From: SKLM01 sp964575455
GTDB taxonomy: Bacteria > Chloroflexota > Anaerolineae > B4-G1
Assembly (NCBI GenBank): GCA_964575455.1
Contig: CAZNRX010000011.1
Location: 1-64,000 of the forward strand
Length of the DNA: 64,000 nucleotides
Reading direction: 5' to 3'
Under the pieces are notes generated by a model, which searched no databases, was not told the DNA's origin, and saw only the letters and a list, made by a program, of their open reading frames with translations. The position numbers and the translations under genes were made by a program. Shown piece by piece: positions 34,119 to 42,052 of the stretch. The number at the start of each line of letters is the position of its first letter. The stretch's first letter is position 1.

Positions 34119-35129
34119 TTGAGCCGTCTGCTTAAACTGAAGACCGTCCTGCGTGGGCGGTATAGAGTCGTGTCCATCGTCGGGCGCGGAGGGATGGGCG
34201 CCGTCTATCGCGCGGAGGACCTCCGTCTGGAGGGCCGCATCTGCGCGGTGAAAGAGGTGCGTCCGGACCCCGACGCAACGCCGGCCATGCTGACTCAGTC
34301 CCGCGAGCAGTTTTACCGTGAGGCGACCACGCTGGCACGGCTGGATCACCCGAACCTCCCTAAGGTCTCGGACACCTTCCACGAGGAGGGGCGCGAGTAC
34401 CTGGTTATGGACTTCGTGGAGGGAAAGGACCTGCGGCATGCGGTGGAGGAAGAGCGCCGGGAAGGGGCCTTCTTCGACGAGCACAGGGTGCTCCGATGGA
34501 CCCATCAGTTGTGCGACGCCCTGAGCTATCTCCACAGCCGAAAGCCTCCTGTGCTCCACCGCGACATCAAGCCATCGAACATCAAGCTAACCCCCACCGG
34601 CCTGATCAAGCTGGTCGATTTTGGACTGGTCAAGCTGCTCGCCACGGATCAAACGCGCACCGTGACAGTGCTGCAGGGACGCGGCACAGCGGCGTACACG
34701 CCGCTGGAGCAATACGGCGGGGACACAGGGCACACGGACGTGCGATCTGACATCTACTCCCTCGGTGCAACCCTGTATCACCTGCTGACGAACCAGCCCC
34801 CAGCCGACGCCAAGCAACGTTTTCTTAACCCGGACGTCCTGCGCCCGCCGAGCGAGCTCAACCCGCAGATCTCCCCTTCCGTAGAGCACGCGATCCTGGC
34901 CGCCATCGCCATGCATCCCAGCGAGCGCCCCCAGACGGTGGCCGAGTTTCGCGAGATGCTCAAGACAGGGTCTCTGATCTGGGCCTGGTCGGCGGTGGAG
35001 GGCAACTCCTCACTGCTATCCCTGATGCTCGACTCAACGGATTGGGAGCGAGCGCTCAGGGAGAACCTGGATCTACTGATTGCGATCACGGGGCTGCTGG
35101 CCCTCTCCTTGATCGTGACCCTGCTTTAG
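34119..35129 (+). CDS. Membrane-anchored Ser/Thr protein kinase
   Basis: 336 residues from TTG 34119 (GAGAGG upstream). Kinase motifs are complete: GRGGMGAVY (22-30), CAVKEV (K45), REAT (E68), VLHRDIKPSN (D149), VDFG (D167) and TAAYTPLEQYG activation segment, SDIYSLGATLY. The C-terminus has one hydrophobic helix (about 316-336) and no extracellular sensor domain. That the kinase phosphorylates the FHA regulator encoded next door is an inference from divergent adjacency and FHA chemistry. Confidence 0.9.
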   Translation: MSRLLKLKTVLRGRYRVVSIVGRGGMGAVYRAEDLRLEGRICAVKEVRPDPDATPAMLTQSREQFYREATTLARLDHPNLPKVSDTFHEEGREYLVMDFVEGKDLRHAVEEERREGAFFDEHRVLRWTHQLCDALSYLHSRKPPVLHRDIKPSNIKLTPTGLIKLVDFGLVKLLATDQTRTVTVLQGRGTAAYTPLEQYGGDTGHTDVRSDIYSLGATLYHLLTNQPPADAKQRFLNPDVLRPPSELNPQISPSVEHAILAAIAMHPSERPQTVAEFREMLKTGSLIWAWSAVEGNSSLLSLMLDSTDWERALRENLDLLIAITGLLALSLIVTLL

Positions 35130-35205
35130 GCAGCGAGCGGTACGGCACGACGGCTCTTCGAGCTTGCTGCTACGTGCCTACCTACAAACTTGGCTCCGTG
35201 CCGGA

Positions 35206-38200
35206 CTACGGGGCGGCGGGGGTGTGACCGGCATCGACGAGCCAGGCGAGCAGCAGTGCGATAGAGCTGCCGGCCAGAGCCGAGCCTCCCGCCAGGGCAA
35301 GCCCCCAAGCCTCCCGCTGACCATCAAGAAGACCAAGATGGGACAGACTGACGACGTAGATCACGTAGACGGCGAGCCCGCCCACGACGGACCAGAGGGC
35401 CACACGCAGGGCTCTGGCGATGGTCCTGTGGCCGAAGCGCATGGCGTAGTAGGCCGAAGCAGCGACGACGGTGGCCCCAACCAGAGCAACGAGGAGATCC
35501 CAGAGCTGGACCCCCTGCCCTGAGGGGGGCTGCGGCCGATCCACGACCACACCGCTGGTCGCTACAGGCGTGACAGCCGGGGACCCACCCTCCGCCCCCG
35601 CCCCGGTTCCAGCCTCGGTGGGCGTGGCGTCGAGAGGCGGCGTGGACGTGGCTGGTCCCCCGAGGGGCGTCGCGGTCGGCGAAGGCGTCGGGGTGGGCGA
35701 AGGCGTGGGCGACGGGGTGGGCGTCACAACCGTGGCCGCGCCACCCTCCTGAATGGTGATCTGCAGCGCGACCTTCCTGGGGACCGGGTCGGCCTGGATG
35801 GAGATGTCGAGGCGCCCGGTGCGATCTAAGGTGGTCACAGCCTCCGCCACGCCGTCTCGCGTGGTGACCAGCATGGACTGCTCCAGGCCCTCCTGCGGAT
35901 AGGTAAAGACAAACTGGACCGGGGTGCCGTCGGGCACGACGTGGCCATTATGATCGACGATACTCCCGGTACGGAGCCTGATCTGATCGCCCTTCTCCAA
36001 CCTGTTCTCCGCAGCCGCCGCTTCCGGCGTGGGCTGCGCTTCGCCCGTTGGTTCCGCGGTGGGCTGCTCGGCCGGCTCCTCCGCGGAGGGGGTGGGCGCC
36101 TCCTCCTCGCCGGTCGGCTTGATCACGGAGTAGGAGATGGGAATGGTCTGCTCAGGATCGGGTGACGTCTGCGTCAGGAGATCATAGTTGATGCCACTTA
36201 TGCTGACCGGAGGGTCGCCCTGGGGGGCGAACTCACCAAACATGGCATGCATTGAGGCCTTGACGAAGGGCATCAGGTGGCTATGGGCGGCGTAGTAGGC
36301 GCTAAGCTTGCTGATCTCGGTGGCGTCCAGGCAATAGGGAACATCGTACGCCATCACGACGACGTGGGGGTCCTGCAGAGCGTCGGCCCGCTCCGCGAGG
36401 AAGCGCTTCACCACGCCAGCCTGAGGTGGCCCGTCGTTGGGGTTCAGCATGCCAAAGATGACCCAATCGGCATCCTCCAGCGCGCTGCCAACCGACGGGG
36501 GAACTGGCGTGGCCGTCGCCGCAGCCACCGTCGCGGTGACCGACTCGCCAGGTGGGGTGATCTCGGCGGATGGCGTTGGCGTGGGGGAAGGCTCGGATCC
36601 CTCGGCCGGCCCCTCAGCCGCAGGGGCATTCAGGTAGGCCTCCAGCTGACTGAAGGTGAAGCTGGCTATGAGCTGGGGGTCGACCTGACCCGTCGCGTCC
36701 GGGCCATAGAACTGGATGAGGGTCTCCTCCAACGTTCCCAGGGCGATGGACGGACGCTCCTCCCTCGGCGAACCGGCCCGGGCATCAACGAAGATCACGA
36801 TACGGTCCTCCCGCGTGGGAGGAGCAGGCACGAGATCCGGGGACGGGGGGGAGAGAAGCGTGATGGCATCACGGGCGATGGCCGATACGGCCTCGATGTC
36901 GGGCTCTAGCGCGGGCTGGGAAGTGGGCTCCTCGGCGGCCTCCGTCCCCTCGGCCGATACCCCAATAGGAGCGGTGGCGATGTCCGGCTTCGTCTCCCCA
37001 AGGCTGAACGCTCCATCGTGGAGCGAAAGCTTGAGCCGAAGGATACGGGCCACGGCCTGGTCGACCTGCTTCTGGAACGACGGTTCGCTCTCGTACTTCT
37101 CGCGAAAGAAGGTGATGGTGGACGCTATGTTGGCAACCTGATCCTCCCACTCATCGGTGAGACCGAACTGAGAGAGGTAGAGAAGATCATTGCCAGCGAG
37201 AAAAGCATCCTGGGCAATGCGTCGACCGTTGAAGGCCTGCTCGCCGGGGGCGTAGAAGCGACGCAAGGCCCGCAACCCCAGGGCGTCAGAGAGGGTCACG
37301 CCTCCCGCTTCGCGCCAACTTGACATCTCGGGGAGGGTTAGGAGCTGCTGAAGGACGTTGCTATCGACGCTGATGGGCAGCGTGGTGATGAAGCGCCCGC
37401 CACCGAGCCCCTGGAAGCGAATGTGCGAGACAAGGACTCCCTCAGGCCGCGCGAGGGGATCTTGAGCCTGGGCCACGGCAAAGAAGGGCGCCAGATCGAC
37501 CTGCTTTAGCTTCTCCAAGGTGCGCTGTACGGTAGAGAGCTCCTCGTTGAGGGATCGATCCGACGACCCCAAACCGGGGAAATGCTTGGCCACCACAGCC
37601 ACGCGGCCTCCAGCGCCCTCGTGAACGCCACGGACGTAGGCCTTGCCCATCTTCCCGACCCAGAAGGGTTCCCCTCCAAAGGTCCTAAGGCCCAGATCGC
37701 CGCTGCTGCCCGGCCGTGGGTTCTCCAGAACGTCAAGCGAAGGGCCCAGGAGCATGTTGATGCCCAGCGCCTGCAGCTCCTGCCCGACGATCTGACCGAC
37801 GGTGATGGTATGGCTTATGTCCCACGTCGCCCCCAACGCCATCTGGGATGGCAACGGCGTGGTGCCGCTGACGATGGCGGTATGGGGCAGGCCGTTGCCC
37901 TCCTGATTGACAGCCACAAAGAGAGGGATGAACGGGGCGGAAACGGTACCGGTGAGCGGCCGCGTCGCCTGCCAGGCGGTGTCCTGAAGCTGGGTGACCA
38001 GGGTCGCCACCTGCTCCGTCGTGTTGCCCTGGTTGGCGATATTGCCATTCTCCGGCTTGAGCACCACGCCGCCCACGTGGTAGTCGCGAATCAGCTCGGC
38101 AATGACGGCGTCCTCGGTCACCTGGGAGCCGGGAAAGGTGACCACGAAAAGCTGGCCCACTTTGGCGGCAGTCGACATGCGCTCCATCAGGCGCGTGACG

Positions 38201-38301
38201 TCGTCCCCCTCCTGAGCATGCGCCGTTAAGCCCGGCGCGTGACCCAGGGCAAGGGCAACCACCAGAGATAGCAAGACAAGCTGTCTCGCGACGCTCTTCA
38301 C
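35206..38301 (-). CDS. Large secreted/anchored GH3-like (NagZ-type) protein
   Basis: About 1031 residues from GTG 38301, which overlaps the upstream stop (GTGA). Signal peptide (1-30), then a GH3 N-terminal domain (about 35-420): VGQLFVVTFPG, FVAVNQEGN, AKHFPGLGSSD (K239, H240) and GVTLSDALGL (D339, nucleophile position). The substrate motif normally DxEGG reads NQEGN, and the catalytic-loop His of NagZ enzymes is not evident, so activity may be altered. The C-terminal half has two P/T-rich linkers (about 575-610, 885-940) around beta-rich segments and ends in about three membrane helices. It is predicted to act on cell-surface glycans. It is last gene of the ABC-F/coaE operon. Confidence 0.78.
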   Translation of the reverse strand: MKSVARQLVLLSLVVALALGHAPGLTAHAQEGDDVTRLMERMSTAAKVGQLFVVTFPGSQVTEDAVIAELIRDYHVGGVVLKPENGNIANQGNTTEQVATLVTQLQDTAWQATRPLTGTVSAPFIPLFVAVNQEGNGLPHTAIVSGTTPLPSQMALGATWDISHTITVGQIVGQELQALGINMLLGPSLDVLENPRPGSSGDLGLRTFGGEPFWVGKMGKAYVRGVHEGAGGRVAVVAKHFPGLGSSDRSLNEELSTVQRTLEKLKQVDLAPFFAVAQAQDPLARPEGVLVSHIRFQGLGGGRFITTLPISVDSNVLQQLLTLPEMSSWREAGGVTLSDALGLRALRRFYAPGEQAFNGRRIAQDAFLAGNDLLYLSQFGLTDEWEDQVANIASTITFFREKYESEPSFQKQVDQAVARILRLKLSLHDGAFSLGETKPDIATAPIGVSAEGTEAAEEPTSQPALEPDIEAVSAIARDAITLLSPPSPDLVPAPPTREDRIVIFVDARAGSPREERPSIALGTLEETLIQFYGPDATGQVDPQLIASFTFSQLEAYLNAPAAEGPAEGSEPSPTPTPSAEITPPGESVTATVAAATATPVPPSVGSALEDADWVIFGMLNPNDGPPQAGVVKRFLAERADALQDPHVVVMAYDVPYCLDATEISKLSAYYAAHSHLMPFVKASMHAMFGEFAPQGDPPVSISGINYDLLTQTSPDPEQTIPISYSVIKPTGEEEAPTPSAEEPAEQPTAEPTGEAQPTPEAAAAENRLEKGDQIRLRTGSIVDHNGHVVPDGTPVQFVFTYPQEGLEQSMLVTTRDGVAEAVTTLDRTGRLDISIQADPVPRKVALQITIQEGGAATVVTPTPSPTPSPTPTPSPTATPLGGPATSTPPLDATPTEAGTGAGAEGGSPAVTPVATSGVVVDRPQPPSGQGVQLWDLLVALVGATVVAASAYYAMRFGHRTIARALRVALWSVVGGLAVYVIYVVSLSHLGLLDGQREAWGLALAGGSALAGSSIALLLAWLVDAGHTPAAP

Positions 38302-38552
38302 GAGCCTACCTCTTCCTCCCCTTCGTGTTTCGTGTCCTTCGTGTTTAAGGCCTGATTCGCCTCCTCCCACCCGATGATCCAGATGCAGAGCCCGGCCAGG
38401 CCAATGGTCGCTACGATGAGCGCAGCCCATTGCCTTGGCAGGAGCCCGACATCACGAGCAGACCAAACCAGGATAGCGACCATGCCCACCGCCAGAACAA
38501 ACCACGCCGCCAGGCGAGGATGCTCACTGAAGAATCTCCTCACAAAAGACAT
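38298..38552 (-). CDS. Small two-helix membrane protein
   Basis: 84 residues with GGGGGAGGG before ATG. It has two hydrophobic helices (about 13-31 and 41-60). Its C-terminus, QALNTKDTKHEGEEEVGS, is encoded by repeat family B (38312-38352), so the repeat has supplied the tail. It overlaps the GH3-like gene start by 4 nt and follows the GNAT-like gene by 11 bp. No family recognised. Confidence 0.6.
   Translation of the reverse strand: MSFVRRFFSEHPRLAAWFVLAVGMVAILVWSARDVGLLPRQWAALIVATIGLAGLCIWIIGWEEANQALNTKDTKHEGEEEVGS
38312..38352. repeat. Dispersed repeat family B copy
   Basis: CCCTTCGTGTTTCGTGTCCTTCGTGTT on the plus strand; sense of the minus-strand gene is AACACGAAGGACACGAAACACGAAG. Related copies are at about 25246-25257, 28377-28392, 38716-38757, 39818-39872, 43140-43158, 51108-51142 and 59660-59682. 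Confidence 0.7.
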
Positions 38553-38563
38553 ACCCTCCCCCT

Positions 38564-39100
38564 CTAAAGAGGCCTGACTACACGACCGGATCGGAGCTGC
38601 TTGAGCAGTATCTCATCTTCGTCCTCATAACCGGCCTGGTGAGCCATCTCCCGCCAGGCGCGAGGGAGCTCGCCGACCGTGCGCAACGCGTAGCCAAAGG
38701 CCTCGCAGAATGACACCACCTCTTCGTGCCCTTCGTGTTGCGTTTCGCGCCCTTGATGTCTGAGGAGAGCCACCTCGGCCTGCAGGCCGGTCGCCTGGGC
38801 CTCCATCTCACTGAGCAGCGCCTGGCCCACACGCTCACAGGGCGACCGGACGAGCAGATCCGTGACACAAGCCACCAGGTTCTCCACGTGCCAGCCGATC
38901 ACCCCCAGCACCTCGTCGCCCTCCTCAGCGATCAGGAACCCCACCTCGCCCAGGCGGGCAATCACCGTGCGAGGCCTGACGTTCAGGGGCCTATGCGGTG
39001 CACGTCTGGCCACCCAGCCATTGACAAAATCGGCCACGCGCTTCGCGTCGTCCGCCTGCACCCGCTGCACAACCAGATCCGGCTCAGGCATGGCGTCCAT
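38564..39100 (-). CDS. GNAT-like acetyltransferase, divergent
   Basis: 178 residues. The fold looks GNAT-like: FLIAEEGDEVLGVIGW (beta4), VTDLLVRSPCERVGQALLSEMEA (acetyl-CoA-binding loop and helix) and FCEAFGYALR (C-terminal strand). The canonical R/QxxGxG/A is reduced to CERVGQ. Residues about 120-131 (GRETQHEGHEEV) are encoded by a repeat family B copy (38716-38757) inserted between beta5 and the last helix. It sits between coaE and the small membrane gene in one operon. Substrate unknown. Confidence 0.6.
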   Translation of the reverse strand: MDAMPEPDLVVQRVQADDAKRVADFVNGWVARRAPHRPLNVRPRTVIARLGEVGFLIAEEGDEVLGVIGWHVENLVACVTDLLVRSPCERVGQALLSEMEAQATGLQAEVALLRHQGRETQHEGHEEVVSFCEAFGYALRTVGELPRAWREMAHQAGYEDEDEILLKQLRSGRVVRPL

Positions 39101-39150
39101 TCCCCTCCATCACATCCTCTAGCTTCATCATCCGGGTCCACGCAGACATC

Positions 39151-39879
39151 TCAGCAATCATCTATTATACCCGAAGAACGCTCATTTCCAAGAGGATACT
39201 CAGGCACGGGATCGGCGTCCCCTACGAGACGTCTCCAGGCCGCCACCACCTGCTGCCAGGTCGCAGCGCGCGAGCCGCTGTTGTCGATGACGACGTCAGC
39301 CTGAGCCCAGCCGGCGTCCCCGGGTAACTGCGTTGACCCATGCAGCCTCTGTGCCTCGACGCGCTGCCGGGCTTCGTCCCGACTGAGGTCGCGCTCCTCC
39401 ACGATGCGCGCGATCTGTTGCTCGGGACGGCACGTGGTCACCCAAACACTGTGACACCTATCGGCCAGGCCCGACTCGATGAGCTTGATAGCCTCAATCA
39501 CCACCACATCCGCCGACGTGGCGGCGATGCGGCGATCTACAGCCTCCAACGTGGCGGGGTGAACGATGGCCTCCAGCCGCGCCAGAGCGTCTTGGTCAGC
39601 GAAGACGAGCCGTCCCAACCGCCTCCGGTCGATGTCGCCATCAGGGGTCAGGATCTGCGGACCAAAAGCTTCGACAACCTCGGCGTGAACCGGCGTACCA
39701 GGGCGCATCACGCGGTGAGCGACCCTATCCGCGTCGATCGTCACAGCTCCGAGGGCGGACAGCATCCTGGCGACGGTGGACTTGCCGGTGGCGATCTTGC
39801 CCGTCAGGCCGATCAGCAAACTTCGTGCCTTTCGTGTTTCGTGCTCTTCGTGTTTCGCGCCCTTCGTGTTCTGGATCAT
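39151..39879 (-). CDS. coaE: Dephospho-CoA kinase
   Basis: 242 residues. P-loop GLTGKIATGKST (24-35), then DADRVAHRVM, DRRRLGRLVFAD and VVIEAIKLIESGL, all CoaE landmarks. It performs the last step of coenzyme A synthesis, phosphorylating dephospho-CoA. ATG 39879 overlaps the ABC-F stop (ATGA). The first 20 residues (IQNTKGAKHEEHETRKARS) are absent from normal CoaE and are encoded by repeat family B (39818-39872), so the true ancestral start was probably replaced. The C-terminus is of normal length. Confidence 0.92.
   Translation of the reverse strand: MIQNTKGAKHEEHETRKARSLLIGLTGKIATGKSTVARMLSALGAVTIDADRVAHRVMRPGTPVHAEVVEAFGPQILTPDGDIDRRRLGRLVFADQDALARLEAIVHPATLEAVDRRIAATSADVVVIEAIKLIESGLADRCHSVWVTTCRPEQQIARIVEERDLSRDEARQRVEAQRLHGSTQLPGDAGWAQADVVIDNSGSRAATWQQVVAAWRRLVGDADPVPEYPLGNERSSGIIDDC
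39818..39872. repeat. Dispersed repeat family B, longest copy, forming the CoaE N-terminus
   Basis: About four consecutive TTCGTG(T/C) units of the form TTTCGTGCTCTTCGTG on the plus strand. Translated in the minus-strand frame it gives NTKGAKHEEHETRKA at the start of CoaE. Confidence 0.75.
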
Positions 39880-41858
39880 CCCAGCTCGGCCCACTCGGCG
39901 AGCGAGGCGCTGAGCTCCTGCTCGATGTCGCTGTACTCAGCGCCCAACTCGCGCACGCGAGCGACGTCCTGCGACTCACTCGCAGCGGTCAACTGACGCT
40001 CCAAATCGGCCTGGCGCGCCTCCAGATCGTGGATTCTCCCCTCAAGCTCGGACTGACGGCGGGCCCGCCTCTCCGCCTCCCGCTTCGCCAAGCTGGTCCC
40101 CCGGCCGCTGGTCGCTGCGCCGCGCCGCGCCGGGGAGCCTTTGCTGTCCGATCGCCAAGCCGGACCCCCGGCCCCGGTCCCCCAGCCGCGCGCCCGGACC
40201 TGCCGACGCTCCTCCTTCCATTCGCTGTAGGCCTCGTAGCCCCTGAAGGCCCTAAGCTCCCGACGCCCAGCCGGTCCCCCAGCCGCTGGCCCCTCGGCCA
40301 CAGCCCAGATTGAGCTGGCGAGCCGGCGGATCAGATAACGATCGTGCGAGACCATGAGCACCGTGCCATTGAACGCGTCTAACACCTCCTCCAGGACTTC
40401 CTGGGTGGGGATGTCGAGATAGTTGGTCGGCTCGTCGAGCACGAGGACGTTGGCCCCCTGGAGAACGAGGGCGGCAAGGGCGACACGGGCCTGTTCGCCG
40501 CCGGAGAGATCGCCAACGCGTTTGAAGACCGCGTCGCCGGAGAAGCGATAGCGACCGAGCAGGTCGCGGGCCTCACTGATCCTGAGCTTCCCGGCGTCCA
40601 CGACGGTGTCGAGCACCGTCTTCTCGGGATCGAGATTGGTATACCCTTGGGCAAGATATCCCAGCTTCACGCTGGCCCCAACCCGCACCTGACCCTCAAG
40701 TGAGGGCACCTGGCCCAGAATGGTGCGGAGAAGAGAGGTCTTCCCACAACCATTCGGCCCCAGCAGTGCCACGCGCTGCCCACGCCGCAGCTCAAGCTCG
40801 TCGATCTTGAGAAGAGGTTGGTCCGGATCGTAGCCCACCGTCAGGTTGTAGAGCCCGAACACCAAGTCCCCACTGCGGGATGCCTCGCCCAACGAGAAGC
40901 TTATCGGACGGTACCCCTGCGGCCTCTCGATGCGTTCGAGCCGCTCCAGGCGCTTCTGCCGCCCCTTCGCCTCCCTGCTGCGCTGCCCAGCGATGTTGCG
41001 GCGGATGAACTCCTCGGTCTTGGCGATGGTCTCCTGCTGCTGCTCGTACAGGAATTGCTGACGCGCCACACGCTCGGCCTTCTGCTCCACATAGTCACTG
41101 TAGGTCCCGCGGTACTGTTCCAATCGTCCCCAGGCCAGCTCCCACACGCGGTCGACGGTGGCGTCCAGAAACGCGCGATCGTGAGCCACGACCATTAGAG
41201 CGCCCTGCCACGACGCGAGGTAGCCCTCCAACCACTCCACGCCCGCCAGGTCAAGATGGTTGGTGGGCTCATCCAGCAGCAGCAAGTCCGGATCCTCAAG
41301 CAGGAGCCGCGCGAGCAGGGCGCGGGTCTTCTGACCGCCGCTGAGTTGTCCCATCGGAAGCTGGAAGTCTTCCTGAGCGAAGCCAAGCCCGGCCAGCACC
41401 TGCTCGATGCGATGCTCGTAGGCGTAGCCGCCGTCCCTTTCAAAGGCCTCCAGCGTTCGTCCATACTTCTGCATAGCGTAGCCAACCTCATCTCGCTTGG
41501 AGGGATCGGCCATAGCAGCCTCCAGCCGCTCAAGCTCGGCCGAGCGTTCCAGCAGGTGGGCGAACACGTCCAGCATCGACTCCCAAAGCGTCTCTTCATC
41601 GTCGAAGAAGCGGCCCGCTTGCTGGGGGAGGTAGGCGAGGCGCGCCTTACGAGCACGGTGGATGGCCCCCTTCGTAGGGATCAAAGGCATCCCCGGGACC
41701 TCCTGGCCAGCGATCAAGCGGAGCAGGGTGGTTTTGCCCGATCCGTTGGGGCCGATCAGAGCTATCTTAGCTTCATGGGGTATGGCAAACGATATGTCCT
41801 CGAACACATCTTGGACACCATAGGACATAGCGAGGTTGCTGGCAGATAGAAGAGACAT
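39876..41858 (-). CDS. ABC-F family ATPase (Uup/EttA-like)
   Basis: 660 residues from ATG 41858 (AGGG 9 nt upstream). Two NBDs have GPNGSGKT (36-43), LSGGQKTRALLARLLL, LLLLDEPTNHLDL, and GPNGCGKTS, LSGGEQARVAL, VLVLDEPTNYLD. There are no membrane segments. The interdomain linker region is basic and coiled, and the C-terminus is a coiled coil. ABC-F proteins act on ribosomes. Between NBD2 and the coiled coil, about 60 residues rich in Gly/Ala/Arg (PAAGGPAGRRELRAFRG...RGWGTGAGGPAW) are encoded by GC-rich repeats (about 40096-40300), absent from usual members. It is first gene of the operon with coaE. Confidence 0.92.
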   Translation of the reverse strand: MSLLSASNLAMSYGVQDVFEDISFAIPHEAKIALIGPNGSGKTTLLRLIAGQEVPGMPLIPTKGAIHRARKARLAYLPQQAGRFFDDEETLWESMLDVFAHLLERSAELERLEAAMADPSKRDEVGYAMQKYGRTLEAFERDGGYAYEHRIEQVLAGLGFAQEDFQLPMGQLSGGQKTRALLARLLLEDPDLLLLDEPTNHLDLAGVEWLEGYLASWQGALMVVAHDRAFLDATVDRVWELAWGRLEQYRGTYSDYVEQKAERVARQQFLYEQQQETIAKTEEFIRRNIAGQRSREAKGRQKRLERLERIERPQGYRPISFSLGEASRSGDLVFGLYNLTVGYDPDQPLLKIDELELRRGQRVALLGPNGCGKTSLLRTILGQVPSLEGQVRVGASVKLGYLAQGYTNLDPEKTVLDTVVDAGKLRISEARDLLGRYRFSGDAVFKRVGDLSGGEQARVALAALVLQGANVLVLDEPTNYLDIPTQEVLEEVLDAFNGTVLMVSHDRYLIRRLASSIWAVAEGPAAGGPAGRRELRAFRGYEAYSEWKEERRQVRARGWGTGAGGPAWRSDSKGSPARRGAATSGRGTSLAKREAERRARRQSELEGRIHDLEARQADLERQLTAASESQDVARVRELGAEYSDIEQELSASLAEWAELG

Positions 41859-41898
41859 CGTCTTGCCCTGAGATTCTAGCACACCGTGGGGCATCGTC

Positions 41899-41929
41899 AA
41901 GCCCCGCCTCAAAAACCATGGCGGGGCTT
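41899..41929. terminator. Strong hairpin between the sensor operon and ABC-F operon
   Basis: Perfect 10-bp GC-rich stem AAGCCCCGCC (41899-41908) / GGCGGGGCTT (41920-41929). There is no clear T-run on either side, so it may terminate imperfectly. It lies after the hybrid kinase gene and before the ABC-F start on the minus strand. Confidence 0.6.
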
Positions 41930-41989
41930 ATGACAAGGCATCTACGGTCGTATTCTGCTGAGGAGGGAGCACTGCCCAACGCCTCCTCC

Positions 41990-42052
41990 ATCCTTTTGGG
42001 GGGGACTAGAGGGGGGCACCTCCCTCCCTTTGGGAGGGATTAGAGGGGGGGC
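41990..42052. repeat. Duplicated TTTGGGAGGGA-TAGAGGGGGG repeat
   Basis: Two consecutive copies of a unit like CCTTTTGGGGGGGACTAGAGG, the second containing a CCTCCCTTTGGGAGG palindrome. A related GC-run is inside the CDS at about 61981-62025. It abuts the 3' end of the hybrid kinase gene. Confidence 0.55.

Noticed and set aside
41899..41929. tRNA or other structured RNA around the GC-rich hairpin
   Set aside because: Only one stem is present, with no T-loop or CCA-like features. No tRNA was seen anywhere in the intergenic regions.
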